Below, piece by piece: positions 5,866-13,795 of a stretch of 21,209 nucleotides of DNA; position 1 is the first letter of the stretch; every line of letters begins with the position of its first letter. Under the pieces are notes generated by a model that was not told where the DNA came from, searched no databases, and saw nothing but the letters and a program-made list of their open reading frames with translations. This DNA comes from Methanobacteriota archaeon (GTDB taxonomy: Archaea > Thermoplasmatota > Thermoplasmata > RBG-16-68-12), in the NCBI GenBank assembly GCA_005878325.1, contig VBMR01000055.1, forward strand, positions 1 through 21,209. The letters are read 5' to 3'. The translations under genes and the position numbers were made by a program.

Positions 5866-7626
5866 CCGCGGGACCGGCTTCTTCGTCTGCTTCAGTTGCC
5901 CTCGATACATCTCCAGGAGTTCGTGGACCGTCGTCGCGTCCTCCGGCCCCTTATCGTCCCGCCACCGGCCCGTAAACCGAGGGAACCGAATCGCGAGTCC
6001 GGCCCCCGGTCGGATCGCATCCCAGGCGGCCGTGTGGACCGGGCTGATCGTGAGTTCCGCCCCGCGGACCTCGAGGACCGCCTCGGGGTCAAACCAGACG
6101 TCCGCCTCGAGTTTCGAATCGACCCGCGGCGGGCGGCGGTCTCGTCGCCGCGACTTCAATCTCTCCGGTAGCGTTCGCAGAGTCTCGTCGTCGAAACCGG
6201 TTCCGAGTTTGCAAGTCGTGCGGAAGACGTCCGCTTTTTCGTCGTACGCCGCCATCAGGAGGGCTCCGTACGATCCGGCCCGTTTCCCGCGGCCCGCGAA
6301 CGCCCCCACGATCACCAGGTCGATGGTGTCATTCAGCTCCGCGCTGTATTCCTTCTTGAACTTGATCCACTGGAATCCGCGGGCCCCCGCTTCGTAGCGG
6401 GAGTCGAGCGCTTTCGCCATCAGGCCCTCGCATCCGGCCTGGAGTGCCTCGTCGAAGAACGCCTCCGCCTCTTTCACATCGCTTGTCACATGGACCTTGG
6501 ACAGCCGGATGCCCTCGGCTGCTTTCATCATGGACTCGAGGTTCTTCCTCCGGTCAGAGTACGCTCGCGGGGTGAGATCTTCACCGTTCCGCAGGAGACA
6601 ATCGAATGCGAACAGGGTGACGGGGAATTCCTTGGCCATCCGCTCGACGTCCGTCTTGCGTCCGCGGCGTCGACTCACTTCTTGAAACGGGAGGAACTCT
6701 CCGGTGTTCGCGTCCACCGGGACGGCTTCGCCTTCCAGGATGGCCTCGCGGTCGCGGACGGCGGTCTTCAATCCCTCGACGATCTCCGGGAACTGGCCCG
6801 TGATGTTCTCGAGATGGCGGGAGAACAGCTGGATCTTCTCCGGGGAGACGTGCGCCTGCACCCGGAGGCCATCGTACTTGTATTCCAGGGCGGCCTTGTC
6901 CATTCGCTCCAAGATTGCCTCCAGGGTCTCGAGCCGCTCCGCGAGCATCGCGCGGATCGGACGGAACAGCTTCAAGTGGATTTCATCGAGGCCCTTGAGT
7001 CCCTTCGCGGCGACGACCCGGGCGACCTCTCCGAGGTCCGAACACACATTGTAGGCCCGCTCCACGCGGTCTCGATCCGCTTTCGTCGCGAAGGTGGAAG
7101 CGAGTGCGTCGATGATCGTCATGTCCGCGACTCCGAGTCGCATCTTTCCGACGACCATTCGGACGATGTACCGGGCCTCGCGAGGCGAGGCGTGGCCCAG
7201 CAGGTCCGAGAGCAGCCGGATCTTGCGTTCCTGGCTCCCTTCTCCCGATTCGCGGGCGATCGCATCGAGGTTCTCATAGACCTTGGCGACCGTGAGGGGG
7301 GTCGACTCGAGGGACTTCTGTCGTCGGGTCGCGATGGCTTCCTCCGCGACGAGTCCCACGTCTCCTTTCTCCTTCCACATTCGCTGGATGCGCGCTTCCT
7401 CGAGGCCCGTCGCGTGGGCGAGCACCCGGGTCACCATTTTCTCCGCGAGGCCCAGCTCGATGCCTTCGTAGTCCGGATGGATTCGCCCCTGGGTCAGGTA
7501 GACGACCCGAGCGAGGTCCTCTTTCGGGGTCGCGCGGACGAGGCCAACGAGGAGCTCCGTCATTTCCAGCCGTTTCGTCGTCGCCTCGATCCGGTCGTAC
7601 ACTTCCACGAGGTCTGCGAATCGCAT
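5857..7626 (-). CDS. lig: ATP-dependent DNA ligase (archaeal type)
   Basis: The protein is about 589 residues, the normal length for archaeal replicative and repair ligases. It seals 3'-OH/5'-phosphate nicks through an enzyme-AMP intermediate. Domains in order are the N-terminal DNA-binding domain (about 1-210), the adenylation domain and the C-terminal OB domain. Seen motifs are motif I EYKYDGLR (nucleophile lysine at residue 250), the EGEAVPVD acidic segment, FAFDCL, motif IV EGLMAK and motif V WIKFKKEY. The OB part (about 425-570) holds the typical VIVGAFAGRGKRAGSYGALL stretch and ends in FPRFTGRWRDDKGPEDATT. I chose ATG 7626 over TTG 7638 because a CCTTAAAGA box lies about 29 bases before it, consistent with a leaderless message. 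The gene converges on the HAD gene with a 9-base overlap. It is intact and ordinary. Confidence 0.95.
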   Translation of the reverse strand: MRFADLVEVYDRIEATTKRLEMTELLVGLVRATPKEDLARVVYLTQGRIHPDYEGIELGLAEKMVTRVLAHATGLEEARIQRMWKEKGDVGLVAEEAIATRRQKSLESTPLTVAKVYENLDAIARESGEGSQERKIRLLSDLLGHASPREARYIVRMVVGKMRLGVADMTIIDALASTFATKADRDRVERAYNVCSDLGEVARVVAAKGLKGLDEIHLKLFRPIRAMLAERLETLEAILERMDKAALEYKYDGLRVQAHVSPEKIQLFSRHLENITGQFPEIVEGLKTAVRDREAILEGEAVPVDANTGEFLPFQEVSRRRGRKTDVERMAKEFPVTLFAFDCLLRNGEDLTPRAYSDRRKNLESMMKAAEGIRLSKVHVTSDVKEAEAFFDEALQAGCEGLMAKALDSRYEAGARGFQWIKFKKEYSAELNDTIDLVIVGAFAGRGKRAGSYGALLMAAYDEKADVFRTTCKLGTGFDDETLRTLPERLKSRRRDRRPPRVDSKLEADVWFDPEAVLEVRGAELTISPVHTAAWDAIRPGAGLAIRFPRFTGRWRDDKGPEDATTVHELLEMYRGQLKQTKKPVPRSA

Positions 7627-7650
7627 CTGCCGATGCAAGGCCGGGGACTG

Positions 7651-7659
7651 TCTTTAAGG
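7651..7659 (-). promoter_or_regulatory. TATA-like box for DNA ligase
   Basis: On the minus strand this reads CCTTAAAGA, centred 29 bases before ATG 7626. It falls in the short gap between the ligase and the adenylosuccinate lyase stop at 7689, so ligase has its own promoter despite following purB on the same strand. Confidence 0.45.
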
Positions 7660-7688
7660 ATTCGGGACGGTCTGGCGAATCCTACCAT

Positions 7689-9032
7689 TCAGCGAATCCG
7701 CTTCACGGTCGTCTCGACGATTGCAACGCTTTGCCCCAGATAGGCGGCCGGATCGAGCGCGGCCTCGATCTCTTTTTTGGCGAGCACGTTCGTGACGCGC
7801 GGCTCCGCGACCAACGACTCCCGCAGGTGGACGCCTTTCGTCCGTGCGCGCTGGGCCATCTCTCGGACGAGCTTGTGGGCCTCCTGTCGCCCCAGGCCTT
7901 TGCCCGCGAGGGCCATCATGACCGCCTCCGCCATCACCTGGCCCTTCGTCGCCTCGAGGTTCTCCTTCATCCGGTCCGGGTAGACCCGCAGTGTGCGGAA
8001 CACCTCCGTCGTCCGCGCGAGCATCTCGTCGATCAGGACGCACGCGTGCGGGATCAGGATCCGCTCCGCGGCGCTGTTCGTCAGGTCCCGCTCGTGCCAC
8101 AACGACACGTTCTCCAGGGCAGGGATCACGAGGGACCGAACGATGCGGGCCAGGGAGCACACGTTCTCCGAGGCGACCGGGTTCTCCTTCTGGGCCATCG
8201 TCGAGCTGCCGACCTGCTTCGTCGTCTCGAAGGCCTCGGCGACCTCGCCGATCTCCGTCCTCTGGAGATTCCGCACCTCCGTGCAAAACTTCTCCAGGGA
8301 CGCGGCCACGTTCGCGACGATGCCGATGAACTCCGCGTACCGGTCGCGGTCCACGACTTGGGTCGCGGCTTCCTCCACGCCGACGCCGAGGTCCGCCAAC
8401 GCCGTGGCCTGGATGTCCGCGGCCCGAGGTCCGAATGCCGCGCCCGTCCCCACGGCGCCGGACATCTTCCCCACGACCACCCGGGGCGCGGCCTCCCGGA
8501 GCCGGTCCCGCTGGCGGGCCGTCTCGGAGGTGAACACGGCCATCTTCAGGCCGAACGTGATCGGGACCGCCGCCTGCCCGTGCGTCCGCCCGAGCATGAT
8601 CGTCTTCTTGTGCTTCGTCGCCAGGTCCGCGAGGGCCTCGATGAGCTCTCGGAGGTCCTCGTCGATCAGGCGGATCGCGTCTCGGAGCTGGAGCGCCGTC
8701 GCGGTGTCCAGGATGTCGTTGCTCGTCGCCCCGAGGTGCACGTATTTGCCGGCGTCCCCTTCGCACGCCTCCGCGAGGGCGAGGACGACCGCCATCAGGT
8801 CGTGCCGCGTCTCCTTCTCAAGGGCCTCGACCCGTGGCACGGTCACGGACTTCGTCGAGGCTTTCTTCCCGATCTCGGCCGCGGCCTCCGGCGGGATCAG
8901 GCCGACCTTCGCCTCCGCCCGGGCGAGCGCCGCCTCGACGTCCAGGAGGCGCTGGAGCCGGGCGCCCTCCTCGAAGATCCCCTTCATCTTCGGACGACCG
9001 TACCGGAAATCGATGGGGCAGAGGAGGGACAT
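7689..9032 (-). CDS. purB: Adenylosuccinate lyase
   Basis: A 447-residue member of the fumarase/aspartase superfamily. It catalyses two purine steps: SAICAR to AICAR plus fumarate, and adenylosuccinate to AMP plus fumarate. The N-terminus (CPIDFRYGRPKMKGIF...DVEAALARAEAKVGLIP) is characteristic of PurB. Conserved blocks are HLGATSND (99-106), GRTHGQAAVP (148-157), KMSGAVGT (189-196) and the mobile signature loop GSSTMAQKENP (275-285). In that loop the usual proline of GSSxMPxKxNP is alanine. ATG 9032 has GAGAGG just upstream, and homology begins exactly there. The start lies 29 bases after the stop of the histidine kinase on the same strand, so read-through from that gene is likely. Argininosuccinate lyase and carboxymuconate cycloisomerase are less likely alternatives. 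Confidence 0.93.
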   Translation of the reverse strand: MSLLCPIDFRYGRPKMKGIFEEGARLQRLLDVEAALARAEAKVGLIPPEAAAEIGKKASTKSVTVPRVEALEKETRHDLMAVVLALAEACEGDAGKYVHLGATSNDILDTATALQLRDAIRLIDEDLRELIEALADLATKHKKTIMLGRTHGQAAVPITFGLKMAVFTSETARQRDRLREAAPRVVVGKMSGAVGTGAAFGPRAADIQATALADLGVGVEEAATQVVDRDRYAEFIGIVANVAASLEKFCTEVRNLQRTEIGEVAEAFETTKQVGSSTMAQKENPVASENVCSLARIVRSLVIPALENVSLWHERDLTNSAAERILIPHACVLIDEMLARTTEVFRTLRVYPDRMKENLEATKGQVMAEAVMMALAGKGLGRQEAHKLVREMAQRARTKGVHLRESLVAEPRVTNVLAKKEIEAALDPAAYLGQSVAIVETTVKRIR

Positions 9033-9061
9033 GCCTCTCGCCGCCGGAAGGCCCCGACCCA

Positions 9062-11614
9062 TTATGGAACTTTGGGCGCGCGCTCGGGTGCGTCCGGAGC
9101 GGAGGCGGCATCCGTCGGCTCGATCGGGAGGAGGATCGTGAACGTGGATCCGCGGCCCGGTTCCGACGCGACCTCGATCGTCCCGTCGTGGGCCTCCACG
9201 ACGTGCTTCGCGTACACGAGTCCGAGGCCGAGTCCGTCCTCCCGTGGCTTCGTCGTGAAGAAGGGTTCGAAGGCCCGCGACCGGATCTCCTCGTCCATGC
9301 CGGGTCCCGTGTCCGCGACCGTGATTATGAAGTGTTGATCGTCGCCCGCGAGCCGGAGCGTGACGGAGCCCGACGTCGTCGCCTGAAAGGCGTTCTTCAG
9401 GAGGTTCACGACCGCCTGCTGGATCCGGAGCGGGTCCACCGCGGCGATGAGCGGCTTCGACGGGACATCGCGGACGAGCTTCACGGACTCCTGGCGGAAG
9501 GGAGCGGTCTGCTCGATCGCCGCGTCCAACAGGCCCCGCACGTCCACGGGGATCCGCTTCACGTCCTGCGAGCGCGTGAGGGACAGGAGTTCCGCGAGGA
9601 TGCTCGTCGCGAAGCGCCGCTGGGAATCGATCTTCGCGAGTTTCTCCAGGGCCTTTGGGTCCTTGAGTCCGCGGGCGAGGTTCGCGGACAGGAGGGCGAT
9701 GTTCGTGAGCGGCGTGTTGATTTCGTGGGCGATGAACGTCGCGACCTGGGAGGCGGAGGCGCGGCGCTCGCTCTCCAGGAGCCGGCGCTGGTATTCCTTC
9801 TCCGGGGTCACGTCCCGGACGACGACCTGGACGTACGGCTCGGTCCCCTCTTCGCGGATCACCCGGGAGCGGGCGTGGAGGAACCGTCGCTCGCCCCCTT
9901 CCAGTTCGATGTAGGTCTCGAACGGTTCCACGACGGGGCGGTCGTGGAGCAGTTCGCGGAGGTACGTCCGATTCTTCTCCAGTTCCCGGGCGGGAACGAG
10001 CTCTCCCAGGTTGATCCCCCGCAGCGCGCTCGGGTCCTTCCCCTCGATCAACGCCGCGGCCGCGGGGTTCAGATCGAGGATCGTCCCGCGTCGGTCGATC
10101 AGCAGGATCGCGTCCGCGGCCGCCTCGAACAACTGGCGGAACCGCGCCTCGGAGCGTTTCACCGGCAGCTTCTCCGTCGGAGAGAGCATGGAGACGTTTT
10201 GGCCGATCGCCTCCTGGGCCGTGTATCCGTACATCCGTTCCGCGCTCGCGTTCCAGCTCGTGATCGTGCCGTCGAGGTCCTTGCTGAAGATCGCGTCTTC
10301 CGACCCCTCGACGATCGCCGCGAGGTGTCGTCGGGCCTCCCGCGCCGCGACCCGGTCCGTGATGTCCACGAGGGTCGTGATGATCGTCTGCTGGTCCCGG
10401 AGGTCGAGGTATTCGACGGACATCAGGGCATGGAGCACGTCGCCCCGTTTCGTTCGGACGACCACCTCCGCATCCCGGATCGTCCCGCGTTCCCGGAGGC
10501 GCTCCGCGAGCACCCGACGTTGCTCCGGGTCGACCCACAGGCCGAGGTCCAGGGACGTCTTCCCGATCACCTCGGTCCGTTCGTGGCCGAACATCTTGAG
10601 GAACTCGCCGTTCACCTCGATGAAACGGCCGTCCCGCAGGAGGCTGATCCCCATGGGCACGGGGCTCGCCTGGAACGCTTTCTGGAAAGCCTCCGTGGAC
10701 GCCTGACGGGCGGCCTCCGTGTGGTCCCGCTCGAGGACCTGTCCGATCCCGGCCCCGATGTCCTGCAGCAGATCGAGGAGGAGTTCGTCCGGTTCCTCCG
10801 CCGACCGACCGTACACGACCGCCACGGCCTCCGGACCGAAGCGCGTCCGGACCGGGAAGGCGACCGCGCTCTGCAGGCCGAGCCGGATCGCGGTCTCCGC
10901 CCAATCCCGGTCCACTTCGAGGAGGTCTTGCACGGAAAGGGGCTCGTTCCGCTGCCACACGCGACCGACGAGGCCCGCGCCCGGGCGGATCGTGCGACCG
11001 CTGTTCACGAGGCTCCGGCCGGGGATGTCCTGCACCCCGGGCGCATGCCACGCGAAAAGCCGAAGGACGGAGGCCACCGGGTCGTACATCCAGATCTCCC
11101 CGAGGACCCAGCCCTCGACCTGGCAGATCGCCTCGATCAGGGGGTGCGCCGCCTCCGTGAACAGCTTCGCCTCGACCAGGACCCGCATCACCGCGAGATG
11201 GGCCGTGTGATGCCGTTCCGCGCGCTGCCGCTCCGTCACATCATGGACCAGGACGAGCCGCGCCCGCCGTCCGAGGGTCCGGACCTCGGTCGAGAGGACT
11301 TCGACGTCGAAGGCCGTCCCGTCCTTCTTGCGGTGCCGCCAAAATCCGACCAGGCGGTCCGTCGGCTTCAGGTTCTGCAGGGTCTCCCGAAGGTGCGGGA
11401 CGTCCTGGGGCGCACGGATGTCCTCGATCGTCATGTTGAGGAATTCCGCCCGCGAGAATCCGTAGACCTGGAGGGCGGCTTCGATCACGTCCAGGAAGCG
11501 AAGGGTCTCCGGGTCGAGGACCCACATGGGCAGCGGGCTTTTCTCGAAGAAGACGCGGTAGGACTCCGGCTCCCCGGTCGCCTGGTCTTCCGGTGGCCTC
11601 GGTTTGCGCTCCAT
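9062..11614 (-). CDS. Soluble PAS/GAF sensor histidine kinase
   Basis: An 850-residue cytoplasmic kinase with no membrane segment. Domains in order are PAS1 (about 18-128), GAF (about 143-298), PAS2 (about 306-423), a short PAS3 (about 425-483), PAS4 (about 488-608), a HisKA dimerisation domain with phospho-acceptor His630 in FIAHEINTPL, and a HATPase_c domain with N box NLLKNAF (737-743), G1 DTGPGM (768-773) and G2 GLGLGL (794-799). PAS3 has only its N-terminal half. The ligand of the GAF and PAS domains cannot be read from sequence. ATG 11614 is preferred over ATG 11695: GAGG lies six bases before it, a strong TATA-like box at 11706-11716 would start transcription after 11695, and residues upstream are low-complexity. 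No response regulator is adjacent. The gene runs into purB after a 29-base gap. Confidence 0.92.
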   Translation of the reverse strand: MERKPRPPEDQATGEPESYRVFFEKSPLPMWVLDPETLRFLDVIEAALQVYGFSRAEFLNMTIEDIRAPQDVPHLRETLQNLKPTDRLVGFWRHRKKDGTAFDVEVLSTEVRTLGRRARLVLVHDVTERQRAERHHTAHLAVMRVLVEAKLFTEAAHPLIEAICQVEGWVLGEIWMYDPVASVLRLFAWHAPGVQDIPGRSLVNSGRTIRPGAGLVGRVWQRNEPLSVQDLLEVDRDWAETAIRLGLQSAVAFPVRTRFGPEAVAVVYGRSAEEPDELLLDLLQDIGAGIGQVLERDHTEAARQASTEAFQKAFQASPVPMGISLLRDGRFIEVNGEFLKMFGHERTEVIGKTSLDLGLWVDPEQRRVLAERLRERGTIRDAEVVVRTKRGDVLHALMSVEYLDLRDQQTIITTLVDITDRVAAREARRHLAAIVEGSEDAIFSKDLDGTITSWNASAERMYGYTAQEAIGQNVSMLSPTEKLPVKRSEARFRQLFEAAADAILLIDRRGTILDLNPAAAALIEGKDPSALRGINLGELVPARELEKNRTYLRELLHDRPVVEPFETYIELEGGERRFLHARSRVIREEGTEPYVQVVVRDVTPEKEYQRRLLESERRASASQVATFIAHEINTPLTNIALLSANLARGLKDPKALEKLAKIDSQRRFATSILAELLSLTRSQDVKRIPVDVRGLLDAAIEQTAPFRQESVKLVRDVPSKPLIAAVDPLRIQQAVVNLLKNAFQATTSGSVTLRLAGDDQHFIITVADTGPGMDEEIRSRAFEPFFTTKPREDGLGLGLVYAKHVVEAHDGTIEVASEPGRGSTFTILLPIEPTDAASAPDAPERAPKVP

Positions 11615-11705
11615 CCTGCCTCGCGAACCGCGCGGACCCTGGCCGCTCCCTCCGAGGAGCCAAGCCCTACGCCTCCCCCGCGCGGGACGGCGCATCTTCG
11701 AGGAG

Positions 11706-11716
11706 AATATAAATAA
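11706..11716 (-). promoter_or_regulatory. TATA-like box for the histidine kinase
   Basis: On the minus strand this reads TTATTTATATT, the most A/T-rich element around. Transcription about 25 bases downstream (near 11686) leaves a leader of about 70 bases before ATG 11614 and excludes ATG 11695 as the main start. Confidence 0.5.
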
Positions 11717-11749
11717 GCGCGCTGCTGCCCCAAGGTGGCTTAAGCGACA

Positions 11750-13042
11750 TCAGGTCGCGGGTGGGCCGCCGCGGATCGCGTCCTGGCCCGGGAAGTAGGG
11801 CCGCAGGACCTTCGGGATCGTCACGCTTCCGTCCGGGTTCTGGTAGTTCTCGAGGACCGCGACGAGGCCGCGGGAGGTCGCCATCGCGGTCGCATTCAGC
11901 GTGTGGGGGACGAACTTGTCCCCGCCGACCTTCCCCGCGCGGATGTTCAGCCGCCGGGCCTGGTAGTCCGTGCAGTTGCTGCAGCTGATCACCTCGCGGT
12001 ACGCCGCCTGTCGCGGGAACCAGGCCTCGATGTCGTACTTCTTGGCCGCGACGGTGCCGATGTCTCCCGTGCACACGTTCACCACGCGGTACGGGATCTC
12101 GAGGGCGCGATAGATCGCCTCCCCGTTCGCGCGGAGCTTCTCGTGCCAGCCGCGGCTTTCTTCCGGCCGGCAGAAGACGAACTGCTCGACCTTGTTGAAC
12201 TGATGCATCCGGAACAGGCCCTTCGTGTCCACGCCGTGCGCGCCGATCTCCCGCCGGAACTGGGTCGCGAGGCCGGCGAGGGTCAGGGGCAGCCGATCGG
12301 CATCGATCACCTCGTCCATGAACATCGCGCCGATCGGATGCTCCGAGGTCGCAATCAGATACAGGTCTTCCTCGTCGACCTTGTACATCACGTTCTCGAA
12401 GTCCGCGAGGTCGACGACGCCCTCGTACGCCGCGCGACGCATGAGGAGCGGCGGGAAGACGGCCGTGAAGCCCTGCTTGATCATGTGGTCCAGCGCGAAC
12501 CCGAGGAGGGCCTGGTCCAGTCGCACGAGGTCCCCGAGAAGGTACACGAAGCCCGCACCCGCCACCTTCCGGGCCCGTTCGAAGTCCGCGAGGCGGAGCG
12601 CTTCGAGGAGTTCGCCATGCGACCTCAGCTCGAAATCGATTGTCCGCGGCGCGCCCCATCTTGCGACCTCGACGTTCTCGGAGTCGTCCTTGCCGACCGG
12701 CACGGACTCGTCCAGGAGGTTGGGCAGCCGCAACAGCCCGTCGCGGACCTTCCCCGCGAGCGCATCAATCTCCCGGTCCAGGGCGTCGATCTTCTTCGGC
12801 AGCTCCGCGGCCTCTTTCCGGAGCTTGTCCGCGCTCTGGCCCTCTTTCTTCGCGGCGGCGATCTCCTTCGTGATCTCATTCCGACGCCGCTTCAGGGCGT
12901 CCGCATCCGCGAGGGCCTTTCGCCACGCCTTGTCCGCCTCGATGACGGCGTCCAGGACCTTGTCCTTCTCCGGTGCACGACGCTTCGCGAGGTCCCTTCG
13001 AATCCGGTCCGGATCCTCCCGGACCAAGCGGATGTCGAGCAT
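11750..13042 (-). CDS. serS: Seryl-tRNA synthetase (class II, common type)
   Basis: A 430-residue enzyme that charges tRNA-Ser with serine. The N-terminal tRNA-binding arm is a long antiparallel coiled coil (about 30-100, rich in Lys, Glu and Ala). The class II core follows: the TSE loop (ATSEHP, 231-236), motif 2 (FRREIG...RMHQFNKVEQF, about 262-288) and motif 3 (LNATAMATSRGLVAVLENYQ, 382-401). ISCSNCTDYQARR is typical of SerRS. The archaeal-like ATATSR wording differs from the bacterial GLAVGR. It is the ordinary SerRS, not the rare methanogenic type. ATG 13042 sits about 29 bases after an ACAAATAGG box, so the message is probably leaderless. The histidine kinase follows downstream on the same strand with its own promoter. 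Confidence 0.96.
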   Translation of the reverse strand: MLDIRLVREDPDRIRRDLAKRRAPEKDKVLDAVIEADKAWRKALADADALKRRRNEITKEIAAAKKEGQSADKLRKEAAELPKKIDALDREIDALAGKVRDGLLRLPNLLDESVPVGKDDSENVEVARWGAPRTIDFELRSHGELLEALRLADFERARKVAGAGFVYLLGDLVRLDQALLGFALDHMIKQGFTAVFPPLLMRRAAYEGVVDLADFENVMYKVDEEDLYLIATSEHPIGAMFMDEVIDADRLPLTLAGLATQFRREIGAHGVDTKGLFRMHQFNKVEQFVFCRPEESRGWHEKLRANGEAIYRALEIPYRVVNVCTGDIGTVAAKKYDIEAWFPRQAAYREVISCSNCTDYQARRLNIRAGKVGGDKFVPHTLNATAMATSRGLVAVLENYQNPDGSVTIPKVLRPYFPGQDAIRGGPPAT

Positions 13043-13066
13043 TCTCGCGACGCGATGCGAGGGTGC

Positions 13067-13075
13067 CTATTTGTA
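13067..13075 (-). promoter_or_regulatory. TATA-like box for seryl-tRNA synthetase
   Basis: On the minus strand this reads ACAAATAGG, centred about 29 bases before ATG 13042 and identical to the box before the RHH gene at 2892-2900. It implies a leaderless transcript. Confidence 0.5.
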
Positions 13076-13116
13076 GGTTGTTCGGAGGCGGCGGTCGCCG
13101 CGTCTCCGGAGCGGCG

Positions 13117-13524
13117 TCACGCCATCTCGTCGAGGATCTCGCGGATCTCTCGGCCGCGGGCCTCCATCGCCAGCTTCACGAGCCCCAGGTTCTCGTCCAG
13201 GGAGAAGACGCTCGTGAGAGTGAAGCCGTTGCCGAGGAGCCGGACCAGTACGCGCGAGGTGCCCGCCTCGATCAGGATGTCGGTCGGATCGGGCAGGTTC
13301 AGGCTCGACGTGACCTTCGTCGCGGCAGAAAGGGCGAGGGTCGCCATCGCGGTCGTCGTGAGAGACGTCGGGCTGCGGAACGCGGAGGCGATCGGGAGGC
13401 CGCTTCGGTCTCCAACAACGAGGGCGCGGACGCTCGTGATCTCGTTCGCGAGCAGGTCGAGCGTACGACCCATGGCATCGTCCGCGGAAGGAACGCGGAT
13501 TTCGAGCGGTGGGTCCTCCATCAT
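13117..13524 (-). CDS. Roadblock/LC7-domain protein
   Basis: A 135-residue single-domain protein of the roadblock/LC7 fold. The recognisable pattern is a first helix (MGRTLDLLANEI), strand VRALVVGDRSGLPIASAF, a second helix rich in Ala, Thr and Ser (SLTTTAMATLALSAATKV), strand DILIEAGTSRVLVRLLGNGFTLTSVF and a C-terminal helix ending REIREILDEMA. In bacteria and archaea these proteins often regulate small MglA-like GTPases or act as scaffolds in signalling. No GTPase is seen in this window, so the partner is unknown. ATG 13524 is favoured over the adjacent ATG 13521 because GGGAGAA lies eight bases before it. It is divergent from the membrane protein at 13796 across a 271-base gap. Confidence 0.75.
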   Translation of the reverse strand: MMEDPPLEIRVPSADDAMGRTLDLLANEITSVRALVVGDRSGLPIASAFRSPTSLTTTAMATLALSAATKVTSSLNLPDPTDILIEAGTSRVLVRLLGNGFTLTSVFSLDENLGLVKLAMEARGREIREILDEMA

Positions 13525-13795
13525 TGAGGTAGTTCTCCCGCGCACCATTCGCTCCGATCGGATCATGGAAACTGGGTTCCCTCCGCGCGACTTAAAGGCC
13601 TCAGACAAGTTCTCTTGACCAGCGACCGGACGGAGACCACGGCTCCGTGCAATTGCGAGGGAATTTGGGGCCCTTCCAGGGGTTTCGATCGCAATCTGGA
13701 GGCGTCCCCGTCCGATCGGGAAGATTGTCACGTGCGATAACCGAGGACGGACGCTTATTACGCCGCTCTCAACAACTATCTTCAGGAGGCATCCG
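13525..13795. promoter_or_regulatory. Divergent promoter region
   Basis: This 271-base gap holds two candidate TATA-like boxes. One is minus-strand CTTTAAGTC near 13590-13599, serving the roadblock gene with a leader of about 40 bases. The other is plus-strand GCTTATTAC at 13753-13761, serving the membrane protein, whose AGGAGG site is at 13784-13789. I see no gene, RNA or long repeat in it. Confidence 0.4.

Noticed and set aside
9033..11051. N-terminal extension of the adenylosuccinate lyase frame, giving 1120 codons
   Set aside because: The part upstream of ATG 9032 is out of frame with the real kinase on the same strand and is low-complexity. It is not a fusion protein.
8834..11716. A plus-strand open frame of 960 codons
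   Set aside because: It lies wholly opposite the histidine kinase and the start of purB. Its translation is Arg/Pro/Gly-rich with no domain, as expected from a GC-rich shadow frame.
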